Counted from the stretch's first letter, positions 24,566-34,463 are shown. The stretch is 64,000 nt of DNA from JACNIZ01 sp964344765 (GCA_964344765.1 CAYFOM010000012.1:47290-111289); one strand, 5' to 3'. Numbers and translations: made by a program. The notes: generated from the letters alone by a model not told the origin.

Positions 24566-25915
24566 ATGTTTAGGCGGATTCTGATCGCCAACCGTGGCGA
24601 GATCGCGCTGCGCGTCATTCGTGCTTGCCACGAGCTGGGAGTCGAAGCGGTGGCCGTTTACTCGAAGGGGGACGAGGGCGCGCCATATTTGCAGCAAGCC
24701 GACGAGGCAATTTGCATCGGCCCGCCACCGTCGACGCAGTCCTACTTGGACATTCCGCGCATTCTGTCGGCGGCCGAAATCGCCGATGTGGAGGCCATCC
24801 ACCCCGGCTATGGCTTCTTGTCCGAACGTGCGCATTTTGCCGAGGTTTGCGAAGACTGCGGCATTACCTTCATTGGTCCACCGTCGAAGGTGATTTCCGA
24901 TTGCGGCGATAAAGCCAATGCTAAAGCGCTGGCGTTGTCCGCAGGTGTTCCGGTTGTGCCCGGGTCGGATGGCGTGGTTCCGTCGTTGGAGGAGGCTTGC
25001 GAAATCGCCGCCGACATCGGCTACCCAGTGATCGTCAAGGCTTCGGCCGGCGGTGGCGGACGAGGCATGCGTGTGGCCAACAACGAAATGGCACTGCGCA
25101 AGGGTTACGTTGCCGCCCAACAAGAGGCTGCGGCGGCTTTTGACGACGGCTCGGTTTACATCGAGAAGTTTGTCGAAAACCCGCGCCACATCGAGATTCA
25201 GGTTCTCGCTGGTGCCGACGGCAAAGTGGTGCACTTGGGCGAGCGCGATTGCTCGGTGCAGCGACGTCACCAGAAACTGATCGAAGAAGCGCCGTCGCCG
25301 GCTTTGTCGCCGGAGCTGCGCGCCAAGATTGGTGCATCGGCGGTGGCCTTCTGTGAAGCTGCAGGTTACCGCAACGCCGGTACCGTTGAGTTCTTGCTTG
25401 ATAAGAACGGCGATTACTACTTCATGGAGCTGAACGCGCGCATTCAGGTCGAACACTGCGTCACCGAAATGGTCAGTGGCGTCGACTTGGTGCAGTGGCA
25501 GCTGCGCATCGCTGCCGGCGAGTCGTTGGACTTCACCCAAGACGACATCAATCTCGGTGGTCACGCGATTGAGTTCCGCATCAATGCCGAGAACCCGGAT
25601 CGCAACTTTGCGCCTACTCCCGGGAAGATCGAGCACCTTGTCATGCCCGGTGGCCGCGGGGTACGCATTGATTCACACATTTGCGCCGGTTACGAAATCC
25701 CGCGCTTTTACGACTCGATGATCTGCAAGTTGATCAGCTACGGCGCCGACCGCGAAGAAGCCATTCGCATAGGCAAACGTGCGTTGAACGAATTGCAAAT
25801 TCAGGGTCCAGGCATTGCCACGACTAAGGATTTGCACTTGCGCATCCTTGACCAAGCCGATTTCGTCAACGGCCAAATTGACACCTCCTTCCTCGAGAAA
25901 TTCCTGGACGAATAA
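24566..25915 (+). CDS. accC: Biotin carboxylase subunit of acetyl-CoA carboxylase
   Basis: A 449-residue AccC of standard length. RILIANRGEIALRVIRACHELGVEAVAVYS at the N-terminus, AIHPGYGFLSERAHFAEVCE, VIVKASAGGGGRGMRVA (ATP grasp loop), GERDCSVQRRHQKLIEEAPSP, MELNARIQVEHCVTEMV and GHAIEFRINAEN are all canonical. It carboxylates the biotin of AccB with bicarbonate and ATP. The accB-accC pair is followed 6 nt later by a UDP-sugar gene. Confidence 0.98.
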   Translation: MFRRILIANRGEIALRVIRACHELGVEAVAVYSKGDEGAPYLQQADEAICIGPPPSTQSYLDIPRILSAAEIADVEAIHPGYGFLSERAHFAEVCEDCGITFIGPPSKVISDCGDKANAKALALSAGVPVVPGSDGVVPSLEEACEIAADIGYPVIVKASAGGGGRGMRVANNEMALRKGYVAAQQEAAAAFDDGSVYIEKFVENPRHIEIQVLAGADGKVVHLGERDCSVQRRHQKLIEEAPSPALSPELRAKIGASAVAFCEAAGYRNAGTVEFLLDKNGDYYFMELNARIQVEHCVTEMVSGVDLVQWQLRIAAGESLDFTQDDINLGGHAIEFRINAENPDRNFAPTPGKIEHLVMPGGRGVRIDSHICAGYEIPRFYDSMICKLISYGADREEAIRIGKRALNELQIQGPGIATTKDLHLRILDQADFVNGQIDTSFLEKFLDE

Positions 25916-25921
25916 TCTGTC

Positions 25922-26884
25922 ATGCGACGTGCCTTGGTAACGGGAGCGGCCGGCTTCTTAGGATCTCATTTGTGTCAGTTGCTGCTCGACCGCGGTTGGG
26001 AAGTAGTCGGCATGGACAACTTCATCACTGGCGATGAATCGAACTTGGTGGAGCTGCGCAAGAACCCGCACTTCAGCTTTCAGCGTCACGACGTAACCCA
26101 GTTCATTCACCTGGCGGGTCCGGTGGATGGCGTGTTCCACTTTGCTTCGCCGGCATCGCCGATCGATTATCTGCAGATTCCGATCCAAACGATGAAGGTG
26201 GGGGCGTTGGGCACTCACAACTGCCTGGGTTTGGCGCTGGCCAAGCACGCGCGCTTCCTGATCGCCAGTACTTCCGAATGCTACGGCGATCCGCTGGTGC
26301 ACCCACAACCGGAAGACTACTACGGCAACGTTAATCCTGTCGGTCCGCGCGGTTGTTACGACGAAGCCAAACGCTTTGCCGAAGCGCTGACCATGTCGTA
26401 CCACCGTCACCATGGTTTGGAGACGCGCATCGTTCGCATCTTCAACACTTATGGTCCCCGCATGCGCCTGGATGATGGTCGTGTGCTGCCGGCATTCATC
26501 GGCCAAGCCTTGCGTGGCGAACCGCTCAGCGTGTTCGGCACCGGCGAGCAAACGCGCTCGTTCTGCTACGTCGACGATTTGCTCGACGGCATTTATCGCT
26601 TGTTTGAAAGCGACGAAGTCTACCCAACCAACATCGGCAACCCGCGTGAAATGAGCATTTTGACCTTCGCCGAGAAGGTGCAGGAAGCTGTGGGTTCGGC
26701 AGTACCTCTGGAATTCCATCCGATGCCGGAAAACGATCCAAAGGTGCGCCAGCCCGACATCACCAAGGCCAAGGAACTGCTCGGTTGGGAACCCAAGGTG
26801 CAGTTGGAAGACGGTATTCAGCGTTGTTTGGATTATTTCCGCGGCTGCGTGGAACAACAGAAAGCTGCCTCCCCCGGCTCCTAG
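25922..26884 (+). CDS. UDP-glucuronate decarboxylase (UDP-xylose synthase) family SDR
   Basis: A 320-residue extended SDR. NAD loop VTGAAGFLGSHLC, FHFASPASPIDYLQIPIQTMKVG, ASTSECYGDPLVHPQPEDYYGNVNPVGPRGCYDEAKRFAE (catalytic Tyr and Lys in YDEAK), VRIFNTYGPRM and RSFCYVDDLLDGI are strongly UXS-like and separate it from the dTDP-glucose dehydratases. It would convert UDP-glucuronate to UDP-xylose for surface glycans. It lies 24 nt before glmS in a run of sugar-nucleotide genes. Confidence 0.88.
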   Translation: MRRALVTGAAGFLGSHLCQLLLDRGWEVVGMDNFITGDESNLVELRKNPHFSFQRHDVTQFIHLAGPVDGVFHFASPASPIDYLQIPIQTMKVGALGTHNCLGLALAKHARFLIASTSECYGDPLVHPQPEDYYGNVNPVGPRGCYDEAKRFAEALTMSYHRHHGLETRIVRIFNTYGPRMRLDDGRVLPAFIGQALRGEPLSVFGTGEQTRSFCYVDDLLDGIYRLFESDEVYPTNIGNPREMSILTFAEKVQEAVGSAVPLEFHPMPENDPKVRQPDITKAKELLGWEPKVQLEDGIQRCLDYFRGCVEQQKAASPGS

Positions 26885-26908
26885 CCAAAACTTCATTGAT
26901 GAACCCTC

Positions 26909-28759
26909 ATGTGTGGCATCGTCGCCGCTCTGACTCAATCCGGTAACGTCGTCCCCGACGTCATCTCCGGACTCAAAACTCTCGAATACCGCGGTTACGA
27001 CTCGGCCGGTGTCGCCGTCATGACCGACAGCGGCCTGCAGGTGCGGCGCAAGATGGGCAAGATCGCCAATCTAGAAGCCGAACTGGTGGCCAACGAGTTG
27101 CCGCATTCGGTGCAAGCCATCGCCCACACTCGTTGGGCGACGCACGGCGTACCGGCCGATCGCAATGCCCACCCGCACACCGATGACAGTGGTGAAGTGG
27201 TGTTGGTGCACAACGGCATCATCGAAAACTACGACGAGTTGCGCACTTGGCTGCGCGGCCACGGCTATCATTTCCATTCGGAAACCGATACCGAGGTCTT
27301 CGTCAATCTGATTGCATACCACCTGCGCAAGCTGAACGATCTGCACGCTGCTGTGCGGGCCGCGTTGGAGCAGGTGCACGGTGCGTACGGCATTGTTTGC
27401 ATGGCTGCCAGCCACCCCGGCGAAATGGTGGTGGCACGCATGGATTCGCCGCTGGTCGTCGGCGTCGGCGAGAGTGGAACCTATGCCGCCAGCGACATGC
27501 CGGCATTGTTGCACCTGACGCGCGATTTTGTGGTACTGGAAAACGGCGAAAGCGCGCTGCTGACTTTGGATGGCATCAAGCTGTACGGCACCAAAGGCGA
27601 AGAAATTCAGCGCGCGCCGACGCACTGCGATTGGACGCCGGAGCAAGCGGAAAAGGGTGGCTATCCTCACTTTATGCTGAAGGAAATCGAGGAGCAGCCC
27701 GACGTATTGGCTCGCACCGCCTTCGATCGTTTTCACGACAGCAACGGCGACGTTGACTTTGAAGACGACTTCGGCTTAGATGACGCCGAACTGGGTTACT
27801 TCAGCCGCCTGCGTTTCATGGCGATGGGCACCAGTTTGCACTCGGCAATTCTGGGACAAATGATGCTGGCCGAGTTGGCGCGTTTGCCTGGTGAAACGCT
27901 GAATGCCAGTGAGTTCTTGTACAGCCCCGAGCTGGAAGAAGGCGACGCACTGACGGTGATCATTTCCCAATCCGGAGAAACTGCTGACTCGTTGCGAGCA
28001 ATGCGCGAGGTGCAGCGTCGCGGCGGTCGTGTGTTGGGCATCTGCAACGTCATGGGCTCGACCTTGGCGCGCGAAGCCGACCACCTGATCCTGACCCACT
28101 GTGGTCCCGAAGTCGGTGTGGCCTCGACCAAGGCCTTCTTTGGCCAACTCACCGCGCTTTACCTGCTCGCCATTCGCATCGGCCGTGCCCGCCGGGTATT
28201 GGCGCCATCGCAAGGACGTGAATACTTGCACGATCTGCGTGCTTTGCGCCCCAAGCTGGACGTGCTGTTCGGCAAAGAAACCCGCGACGCAGTCAGCAAA
28301 GCCGCCGACTTCCTTGCCGGAGTCAAGTCGTGCTTATTCCTCGGTCGCGGCATGAACTACCCGATCGCGCTGGAAGGTGCGTTGAAGCTGAAAGAAATCT
28401 CGTACATCCACGCCGAAGGCTATCCGGCCGGCGAGATGAAGCACGGGCCGATTGCTTTAATCGATGAATCCTTCCCGGTGATTGCCGTCGGTACGCCTGG
28501 TCGTACTTACGACAAGATGATCTCGAACATGGAAGAGGTGCGCGCGCGCAACGGCAAGGTCATTGCCATTGCCGTCGCCGGCGATCAAAAGGTCGCCGCT
28601 CAAGCCGACTTCGTGTTGCCGGTGCCCAAGGTGCCGGAACTGCTGTCGCCGCTGGTGAATATCATTCCGCTGCAACAGCTTTCTTATGAAGTCGCCCTGC
28701 GTTTGGGCTGCGACATTGACCAGCCACGTAACTTGGCTAAGTCTGTAACCGTTGAATAA
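26909..28759 (+). CDS. glmS: Glutamine-fructose-6-phosphate aminotransferase (isomerizing)
   Basis: A 616-residue GlmS. The nucleophile Cys2 is in MCGIVAAL, and the glutaminase domain has TLEYRGYDSAGVAV, HTRWATHGVPADRNAHPH and DTEVFVNL. Two SIS domains follow with ISQSGETADSLRAMRE, GVASTKAFFGQ and GRGMNYPIALEGALKLKEISYIHAEGYPAGEMKHGPIAL, ending KSVTVE. It makes glucosamine-6-phosphate, the entry to UDP-GlcNAc. No glmS ribozyme is possible in the 24-nt upstream gap. Confidence 0.98.
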   Translation: MCGIVAALTQSGNVVPDVISGLKTLEYRGYDSAGVAVMTDSGLQVRRKMGKIANLEAELVANELPHSVQAIAHTRWATHGVPADRNAHPHTDDSGEVVLVHNGIIENYDELRTWLRGHGYHFHSETDTEVFVNLIAYHLRKLNDLHAAVRAALEQVHGAYGIVCMAASHPGEMVVARMDSPLVVGVGESGTYAASDMPALLHLTRDFVVLENGESALLTLDGIKLYGTKGEEIQRAPTHCDWTPEQAEKGGYPHFMLKEIEEQPDVLARTAFDRFHDSNGDVDFEDDFGLDDAELGYFSRLRFMAMGTSLHSAILGQMMLAELARLPGETLNASEFLYSPELEEGDALTVIISQSGETADSLRAMREVQRRGGRVLGICNVMGSTLAREADHLILTHCGPEVGVASTKAFFGQLTALYLLAIRIGRARRVLAPSQGREYLHDLRALRPKLDVLFGKETRDAVSKAADFLAGVKSCLFLGRGMNYPIALEGALKLKEISYIHAEGYPAGEMKHGPIALIDESFPVIAVGTPGRTYDKMISNMEEVRARNGKVIAIAVAGDQKVAAQADFVLPVPKVPELLSPLVNIIPLQQLSYEVALRLGCDIDQPRNLAKSVTVE

Positions 28760-28798
28760 CTTCATTTCCTCCAACCATCTCCCCGATAGCAAACAACC

Positions 28799-29725
28799 AT
28801 GAGCATGGATCTGATTACTGGAGGCGCCGGCTTCATCGGCTCGCATTTGGCGGAAAGTTTGGTCGCCCAAGGGCGCAAGGTTCGGGTGGTCGATAATTTG
28901 TCGACCGGCCGGATGTCGAACCTGGAAGGCATCGACGTCGACTTCCTCGAAGGCGATGTGGGCGACGCCGACGTTGCGATCGCTGCTTGCCAAGATGTAG
29001 AGCGAGTCTTCCACATGGCGGCGCGTCCCAGCGTGCCGTGGAGCGTGGAGTTCCCCGAAGAAGCGTGGAAAACTAATCACGGCACCACGTTGGCGCTGAT
29101 TGAAGCGGCTAAATCTACTCCGGTGAAGCGCATCGTTTTTTCATCGACCTGTGCGTTATACGGTGACAATCCCGAGCTGCCAAAGCGTGAAAACATGACG
29201 CCGGAGCCGGTTTCGCCTTACGGGGAGCACAAGTTGCTCGGGGAAGCTGCGCTGGCCGAAGCTCATGCCGCCGGCATCGTCGAAGCCGTGGTGTTGCGCT
29301 ACTTCAACGTCTACGGACCGCGCCAAGATCCGTCGTCGCCGTACTCCGGCGTGATCTCGCTGTTCACTCGCTGGGCGCTGGAAGGCACCCAACCGAACAT
29401 CTTCGGCGACGGCCAGCAAACGCGCGACTTTGTTTACGTCGGCGATGTCATTCGTGCCAATCAGTTGGCGATGGAAGCCAGTCTTCCCGGACCGGGAGTG
29501 ATCACCAACATCGCCACCGGCAAGTCGATTTCGATCGTCGAATTGTGGGCCAATGTTTGCCAAGCCGGGGATCTGCCGGTGCTCGAGCCAAACTTCCTGC
29601 CGCCGCGCGAGGGCGATGTTTTGCACTCAGTTGCTGATACCAGCCGCGCCAAAGAAGTATTGGACTTCGAAGCGCAAACGGTGCTCGCCGACGGTTTACG
29701 TCAAACCGTAGCAGCAGGGGTTTAA
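28799..29725 (+). CDS. NAD-dependent sugar-nucleotide epimerase (UDP-glucose/GlcNAc 4-epimerase-like)
   Basis: A 308-residue extended SDR. ITGGAGFIGSHLAESLVAQG (NAD loop), VDNLSTGRMSN, FHMAARPSVPWSVEFP, FSSTCALYGDNPELP and SPYGEHKLLGE with the catalytic YxxxK, then RYFNVYGPRQDPSSPYSGVIS and TRDFVYVGDV. RQDPSSPYSGVIS resembles UDP-GlcNAc 4-epimerases such as WbpP more than GalE; exact substrate is uncertain. It is the last gene of the moaC-to-epimerase run and abuts the converging S1C protease gene. Confidence 0.85.
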   Translation: MSMDLITGGAGFIGSHLAESLVAQGRKVRVVDNLSTGRMSNLEGIDVDFLEGDVGDADVAIAACQDVERVFHMAARPSVPWSVEFPEEAWKTNHGTTLALIEAAKSTPVKRIVFSSTCALYGDNPELPKRENMTPEPVSPYGEHKLLGEAALAEAHAAGIVEAVVLRYFNVYGPRQDPSSPYSGVISLFTRWALEGTQPNIFGDGQQTRDFVYVGDVIRANQLAMEASLPGPGVITNIATGKSISIVELWANVCQAGDLPVLEPNFLPPREGDVLHSVADTSRAKEVLDFEAQTVLADGLRQTVAAGV

Positions 29726-31153
29726 CTACTCTGCCGCCGGCGTGCGGAAGACGTCGGGATCGTCGATGGCGAGGCGTCCGTAAAAGGATTCAGTGCCGCG
29801 CAGGATCCAGATGTTGTCCTCCTCGTGACGGAAGGTCGGGCCGCGTGCCAACGTCACCATTTCGGCGACCGAGCGCACCCGCGCCCAGCCGTCGGGCATG
29901 GCTTTGGTGGGTTCGACGCCAACCGCCAAGATCAGGTCGCCGGTTTCCAAGCCGAGGCGGTCGGCGGGGGAATCGGGGTAGACCTCGGCAATGCGTAAGC
30001 AGGTTTCGTCGAGTTCTTCACCGCTGAGACTCGGCACTTGCAAGATGTGTCGGTTTAGAACCAAGCCCAATAAACCGAAGCTGTCGCGCGCGCTGGATTG
30101 CATCAGCGGAAGCGAAACCTGCAACGACTGGTTTTGGCGGCGCAGCGACAACTGCAGTTCTTCGTTGGCGTTCTTCTGGCGCATCGTGCGCACGAAGTTG
30201 GTGTGACGAGGAACCGGATCGGTGCCGACGGCCAGCACACGATCACCGACTTCGATGCCTGCTTTGGCAGCCGGGCCGCGCGGATGCACCGACGCAACCA
30301 CCGGAGCATCGGTGGATGGGTGTGGCTCGACGGTAAAGCCTGCCCAATAAGCACCGCGCATCAATTGCTGATTCAGCGATTGCACGACATGATCAACCGG
30401 AATGGCATAACTGATGCCCTCGGCGTTGTCGCGCAAACCGATGTTGATGCCGATCAGTTCACCGTAAACATTGAGCAGCGGACCACCAGAGTTGCCTTCG
30501 TTGATCGCCGCATCGGATTGAATCAAGCCGCGGAAGGTTTGGTACTCATCTTCGCCCAAACGCATCGTGACTTGGCGGTTGGTGCCGGACAGCATGCCGG
30601 CGCTCAGCGACAGCGACTCGCCGAAGGGGGCGCCTAGAGCAATCACTTTTTCGCCGATCAGCAGGTCGGACGAGCGACCGAAAGGTGCCGCTTTGAACAG
30701 CCGGGTTGATTCGATTTGCAATAACGCCAGATCAAGGGTGGGGTCGTCGCTGAGCACGGTGGCGTCGTATTCGACTTCTTGGTCTTGTTGGGCAAACTCA
30801 GGCGCAAAAACGACGCGCACGCGCAGGTCATCCGGGTCAATGGCGTCGCTGGCCGGGGTGACCACGTGGGCGTTGGTCAACACCAATCCGTCTTCGGAAT
30901 AGACCACACCGCTACCGGTCGACATTTTGAAGTAGCTGCTGGTGTCAAACGAGCGACCACCAACTTTGGCTTCGACTTCCAGGCGGCCCCAAAGCTCGAC
31001 GCGGACCACGCTGGGCGCGACCTTTTGATAGACCATGGCCTCGGGCGTCAATCGAGCACCATATTTTTCCTGCAGCGCCTCCCCAGGGAGTTGAGGGGTC
31101 AGCGCCAGGGCGAGGGCGAGGGTCAACACCGCCATACCCCTAAAATAACGCAT
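29726..31153 (-). CDS. Periplasmic S1C serine protease (DegP/HtrA-like) with PDZ domains
   Basis: A 475-residue protein. I chose the ATG at 31153 because it gives a proper signal peptide (YFRGMAVLTLALALALTPQLPG); the frame continues to 31858 but that part is antisense to cyoE. Protease core: TNAHVVTPASDA (His), DPTLDLALLQIE (Asp), AAINEGNSGGPLLNVYGELIGIN (Ser) and GISYAIPVDHV. Two PDZ domains follow (about 270-350 and 390-460; AKAGIEVGDRVLAVG and ADRLGLETGDLILAVG). It is a periplasmic quality-control protease. The cyoE start is 57 bp away, divergent. Confidence 0.93.
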   Translation of the reverse strand: MRYFRGMAVLTLALALALTPQLPGEALQEKYGARLTPEAMVYQKVAPSVVRVELWGRLEVEAKVGGRSFDTSSYFKMSTGSGVVYSEDGLVLTNAHVVTPASDAIDPDDLRVRVVFAPEFAQQDQEVEYDATVLSDDPTLDLALLQIESTRLFKAAPFGRSSDLLIGEKVIALGAPFGESLSLSAGMLSGTNRQVTMRLGEDEYQTFRGLIQSDAAINEGNSGGPLLNVYGELIGINIGLRDNAEGISYAIPVDHVVQSLNQQLMRGAYWAGFTVEPHPSTDAPVVASVHPRGPAAKAGIEVGDRVLAVGTDPVPRHTNFVRTMRQKNANEELQLSLRRQNQSLQVSLPLMQSSARDSFGLLGLVLNRHILQVPSLSGEELDETCLRIAEVYPDSPADRLGLETGDLILAVGVEPTKAMPDGWARVRSVAEMVTLARGPTFRHEEDNIWILRGTESFYGRLAIDDPDVFRTPAAE

Positions 31154-31210
31154 CCTCAGCCCTTCGTCAGGCTCGGAAGTGGCTGCCATGCGGTTAGAAT
31201 CCCCGCGCCT

Positions 31211-32116
31211 GTGAGCGCCGCCAACCCTACCGCAAAGATCGCTGCCTACATTGAGTTGGGCAAGCTGCGGCTGTCGTCGTTGGCCATTCTGGCGGTTCTG
31301 GCTGGAATTCTGCTCGGCTCGCCCGGCGAAGCACCGCCACTGAGCCTGGTTTTCGGCACCTTGCTCGGAACTGCGCTGATCGCCGTCGGCGGCAACGCGA
31401 TGAATATGTTCATGGAGCGCGACACCGATGTGTTGATGACGCGCACCGATAGCCGGCCGATTCAAAGCGGGCGCCTTGAGCCCATTCAGGTGCGCAATTT
31501 TGCCCTGCTGATGTTCGTCGTCGGCGTGATTTCGCTGCTGGTGTTCAGCAATCTGTATGCAACGCTGTTGTGCAGCAGCATCTTCCTCACTTACGTGCTG
31601 CTTTACACGCCGATGAAGCGGCGCTCGAACTTGAATACCTTGGTTGGAGCGGTGCCCGGAGCGCTGCCGCCGGTGGTGGGATACGTCGCGGTAACCTCGC
31701 AAATGGATGCTTATGCGGGTCTGCTTTTCGGCATAGTTTTCTTCTGGCAAATCCCGCACTTTTTGGCCATTGCCTGGCGGTACAAGGATCAATATCAAAA
31801 CGCCGGCTTGATCATGCTTCCGGTCGAGGATCCGGACGGCCGCCGCACCGGCTTGCACATGGTGACGTATGGGTTCACCTTGCTTGCGGTCAGCATTTTT
31901 CCGGCGTCACCGGGCTTCCGAATGTTTAGCCCGTTTTACTTTTACCTGGCGCTGATTCTCGGCGTGCTTTTTTTGATCACCACGGTAATTGCCGCTGTGC
32001 GTCGCAGCGAGCCGACCATGCGCTTGTGCTTTTTGGCGTCGATTATTTATCTGCCGTTGGTGATGGCGGCGATGGTTTATGACCGCGTTTTGCAACTCGC
32101 CGACGGCAGGCTTTAG
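31211..32116 (+). CDS. cyoE: Protoheme IX farnesyltransferase (heme O synthase)
   Basis: A 301-residue UbiA-family prenyltransferase. The start is taken as GTG at 31211, giving MSAANPTAKIAAYIELGKLRLSSLAILAVLAG; an earlier in-frame start would run into the protease gene. The first Asp-rich motif is GGNAMNMFMERDTDVLMTRTDSRPIQSGRL; FFWQIPHFLAIAWRYKDQYQNAGLIMLP is the second conserved block. About nine helices. It makes heme O, the precursor of heme A for the caa3 oxidase encoded downstream. It converges on ctaA. Confidence 0.94.
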   Translation: MSAANPTAKIAAYIELGKLRLSSLAILAVLAGILLGSPGEAPPLSLVFGTLLGTALIAVGGNAMNMFMERDTDVLMTRTDSRPIQSGRLEPIQVRNFALLMFVVGVISLLVFSNLYATLLCSSIFLTYVLLYTPMKRRSNLNTLVGAVPGALPPVVGYVAVTSQMDAYAGLLFGIVFFWQIPHFLAIAWRYKDQYQNAGLIMLPVEDPDGRRTGLHMVTYGFTLLAVSIFPASPGFRMFSPFYFYLALILGVLFLITTVIAAVRRSEPTMRLCFLASIIYLPLVMAAMVYDRVLQLADGRL

Positions 32117-32144
32117 CGGTTCCGTCGTCGATCGATGGCCGGCA

Positions 32145-33200
32145 TTAACCGTTCGCCGCTTGAACTCGGCTGCGGTGGAGCAGTGCAAATACACTGCCGG
32201 TGAGCAAGTAGGCGCAACCTTGGTGTGCGACGGCTAAGTGAATGGAGATGTACGACATCACCGTCCAAATTCCGAGGCCGACTTGAGCCAGCAGGAGCAG
32301 CAGCATCCAGTGATTGGCGCGACTCATGCCGGCGCTGACGTCGGCGCGACGAATGCGCATCCACAGCCAAATTCCAATGGCTAAGACTGCGATGGCCAGT
32401 AGTCGGTGCAGATAGTGCACGGCTAGCGGTACGTGCAGTAGGTTGTCGATCAAGCCTTCTCCGGTAAAGAAGTGGCTAGGGGCGTAATAGCCGTTCATAT
32501 CGGGGAAGGTCATCGCCATATGACCGGCGCGCAATCCGGCAACAAATGCGCCGTAAGCAATTTGAACCAAGAGCAGCAATAGGAAGAACTTGATGGCGCG
32601 GCGCAATGACGCGGGTACGGCGCTGCGGGCGGCGTCGGCGTATTTGAGGTCGAGGATCATCCACAACATCCATTGGCCGACGAGGAAGGCGAGTAATAGG
32701 TGCGCGGCAAGGCGGAAATGACTGACCGCCGGGTCATCGACCAAACCGCTTTTGACCATGAACCAACCGAGCAAACCTTGCAATCCGCCGAGCACGATGG
32801 CGATGATGGTTTGACCGATTAAACGTCTACTGAGTTGCTTGCGCAGCGCAAACCAAACGCACGGCAGCAAGACCACCACGCCGATCAATCGGCCGAGCAA
32901 GCGGTGAATGTATTCCCAGAAGAAGATCTTTTTGAATGCCTCCAGGTCCATCCAATGATTGACCTTTTGATATTGCTGCGATTCTTTATAGAGATCGAAA
33001 ACCTCGTTCCATTCGGCTTCACCGATTGGCGGTACGGCGCCCATCAGCGGATGCCATTCCACCATCGATAAGCCCGAGCCGGTCAAACGAGTGATGCCGC
33101 CGACGATCACCATCGCCAAGATCATCAGCCAAACCAGGTGAAGCCAAACGCGCACCGAGCGAGGGGCGGATGGGGGAGTCGTCGACGAGGTCGCGCTCAT
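32145..33200 (-). CDS. ctaA: Heme A synthase (COX15/CtaA)
   Basis: A 351-residue membrane protein with about eight helices. GGITRLTGSGLSMVEWHPLMGAVPP, FFWEYIHRLLGRLIGVVVLLP, LGGLQGLLGWFMVKSGL and HFRLAAHLLLAFL carry the heme-binding His residues of COX15-type enzymes. It oxidises heme O to heme A. It faces cyoE across 28 bp and precedes the cupin regulator on the same strand. Confidence 0.95.
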   Translation of the reverse strand: MSATSSTTPPSAPRSVRVWLHLVWLMILAMVIVGGITRLTGSGLSMVEWHPLMGAVPPIGEAEWNEVFDLYKESQQYQKVNHWMDLEAFKKIFFWEYIHRLLGRLIGVVVLLPCVWFALRKQLSRRLIGQTIIAIVLGGLQGLLGWFMVKSGLVDDPAVSHFRLAAHLLLAFLVGQWMLWMILDLKYADAARSAVPASLRRAIKFFLLLLLVQIAYGAFVAGLRAGHMAMTFPDMNGYYAPSHFFTGEGLIDNLLHVPLAVHYLHRLLAIAVLAIGIWLWMRIRRADVSAGMSRANHWMLLLLLAQVGLGIWTVMSYISIHLAVAHQGCAYLLTGSVFALLHRSRVQAANG

Positions 33201-33232
33201 GGTCGCGGCATTCTAGGGCTGCGACAGATGGC

Positions 33233-33805
33233 TTACTTCATCGCCATCACAACCACCGAAATGGCTGTCACTGGTCGACTCGGCGATTGGTTGGCATAAA
33301 CATGCTCGACATCGCCGGGGAAGTGCAGCAAGCAGTCCTTTTCGACGTCGACTTCTTGGCCTTCTACCGTCAGACGAGCGGTGCCGTCGGTAACGATGAA
33401 GAACTCTTGCGAACCCTTGGGGTGCAAACGACCGATGGAATCGCAGCCGGGCGCAAGAGTCACATGCTGGATCAAAACGCCGCGGGCGGTGACCGGCGAT
33501 AGCTGGCGGGCGAGAAAGCGGCCGGCGTCCGAGGTGATCTTGCGTACCTCGGCGGCGCGCACCAAATAGCTGCGTCTTTCGGTGGGTGGGTTGACCAGTT
33601 GCCCCAGGGTGACGCCCAGCGCTTCCGCCACCGCCATCACGTTATCCAGACCTGGATTGCCCGCCCCTTGCTCCATTGAGGCCAGCGTGGCGCGGGGCAG
33701 GCCGGCGGCTTCGGCTAGCTTTTGCTGGGTCAAACCGGCACGTTCACGGAAGTGCTTGAGGTTACTGGGCAAGTAAGAATGCCGGTTCTTGGTGCGGGCG
33801 GCCAT
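33233..33805 (-). CDS. XRE-family regulator with C-terminal cupin domain
   Basis: A 190-residue protein. The N-terminal HTH_3 (about 14-68: LKHFRERAGLTQQKLAEAAGLPRATLASMEQG) is followed by a cupin_2 barrel (about 110-185: GRLHPKGSQEFFIVTDGTARLTVEGQEVDVEKDCLLHFPGDVEHVYAN). Such proteins are usually small-molecule-responsive repressors. It diverges from the respiratory cluster across 190 bp and could regulate it or itself; no operator was identified. Confidence 0.9.
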   Translation of the reverse strand: MAARTKNRHSYLPSNLKHFRERAGLTQQKLAEAAGLPRATLASMEQGAGNPGLDNVMAVAEALGVTLGQLVNPPTERRSYLVRAAEVRKITSDAGRFLARQLSPVTARGVLIQHVTLAPGCDSIGRLHPKGSQEFFIVTDGTARLTVEGQEVDVEKDCLLHFPGDVEHVYANQSPSRPVTAISVVVMAMK

Positions 33806-33995
33806 TGGGACAGGATATCGTCAAACATAGGCGAAGTTCCAGCACTCCGTCATCAATATGGCTTAGGTGCAGATTAAAATTTCCGCCATTCTGTGCCCGG
33901 ATCTGCGGCCGGAAATCCCCCCCTTAAACCACCCTCAGTGAGCCAGCGATCCTTCGATCCGTCTTGCCCACACGGCATGCCGTGGCTAGGGGTGT

Positions 33996-34463
33996 GTGCA
34001 CGCCCAAAAAACGATGCAGACCGCCGATTTGGTCCATCTCAATGCGGCTCTGAACGGGACCGCGTTCGTCCTCATCATGCTCGGACTGAGGGCCATACGG
34101 GCTGCCAATCGAGCCAGCGACGAAGCGGTCAAAGCGCCGTTAGTGGCTTCGCACAAGAAGCTTATGCTTGGTGCAACGGGGGCGTCGGCGGCCTTTTTGA
34201 TCAGCTATCTGATCTACCACTTCACCAACGAGGCGAACAAATTCGCCGGCGAGGGCTGGATTCGGCCGGTTTACCTGCTGATTTTGCTGACTCACGTGGT
34301 GCTCGCGGTGGTGCAGGTGCCGATGATCATCGCCACGGTGGTGTGGGGATTGAAGGATCAGCTTGGCAAACACAAAAGAATTGCACGCTGGACCGCCGGG
34401 ATTTGGATTTATGTTTCCATCACCGGGGTGCTGGTTTATCTGCTTTTGTATCACCTTTATTGA
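33996..34463 (+). CDS. DUF420-family membrane protein (CtaM/YozB-like)
   Basis: A 155-residue protein with four helices and conserved His residues: LVHLNAALNGTAFVLIMLGL, VASHKKLMLGATGASAAFLISYLIYHF, VYLLILLTHVVLAVVQVPMIIATVV and HKRIARWTAGIWIYVSITGVLVYLLLYHLY. The start may be GTG 33996 (AGGGG just upstream) or ATG 34014; the latter fits the usual N-terminus better. Gram-positive CtaM, in the same family, helps mature heme-copper oxidases, which fits the position at the head of the caa3 cluster. Confidence 0.8.
   Translation: MHAQKTMQTADLVHLNAALNGTAFVLIMLGLRAIRAANRASDEAVKAPLVASHKKLMLGATGASAAFLISYLIYHFTNEANKFAGEGWIRPVYLLILLTHVVLAVVQVPMIIATVVWGLKDQLGKHKRIARWTAGIWIYVSITGVLVYLLLYHLY

Noticed and set aside
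31154..31858. N-terminal extension of the S1C protease frame
   Set aside because: It is antisense to cyoE, is Arg/Gln/His-rich shadow sequence, and a proper signal peptide begins at 31153.
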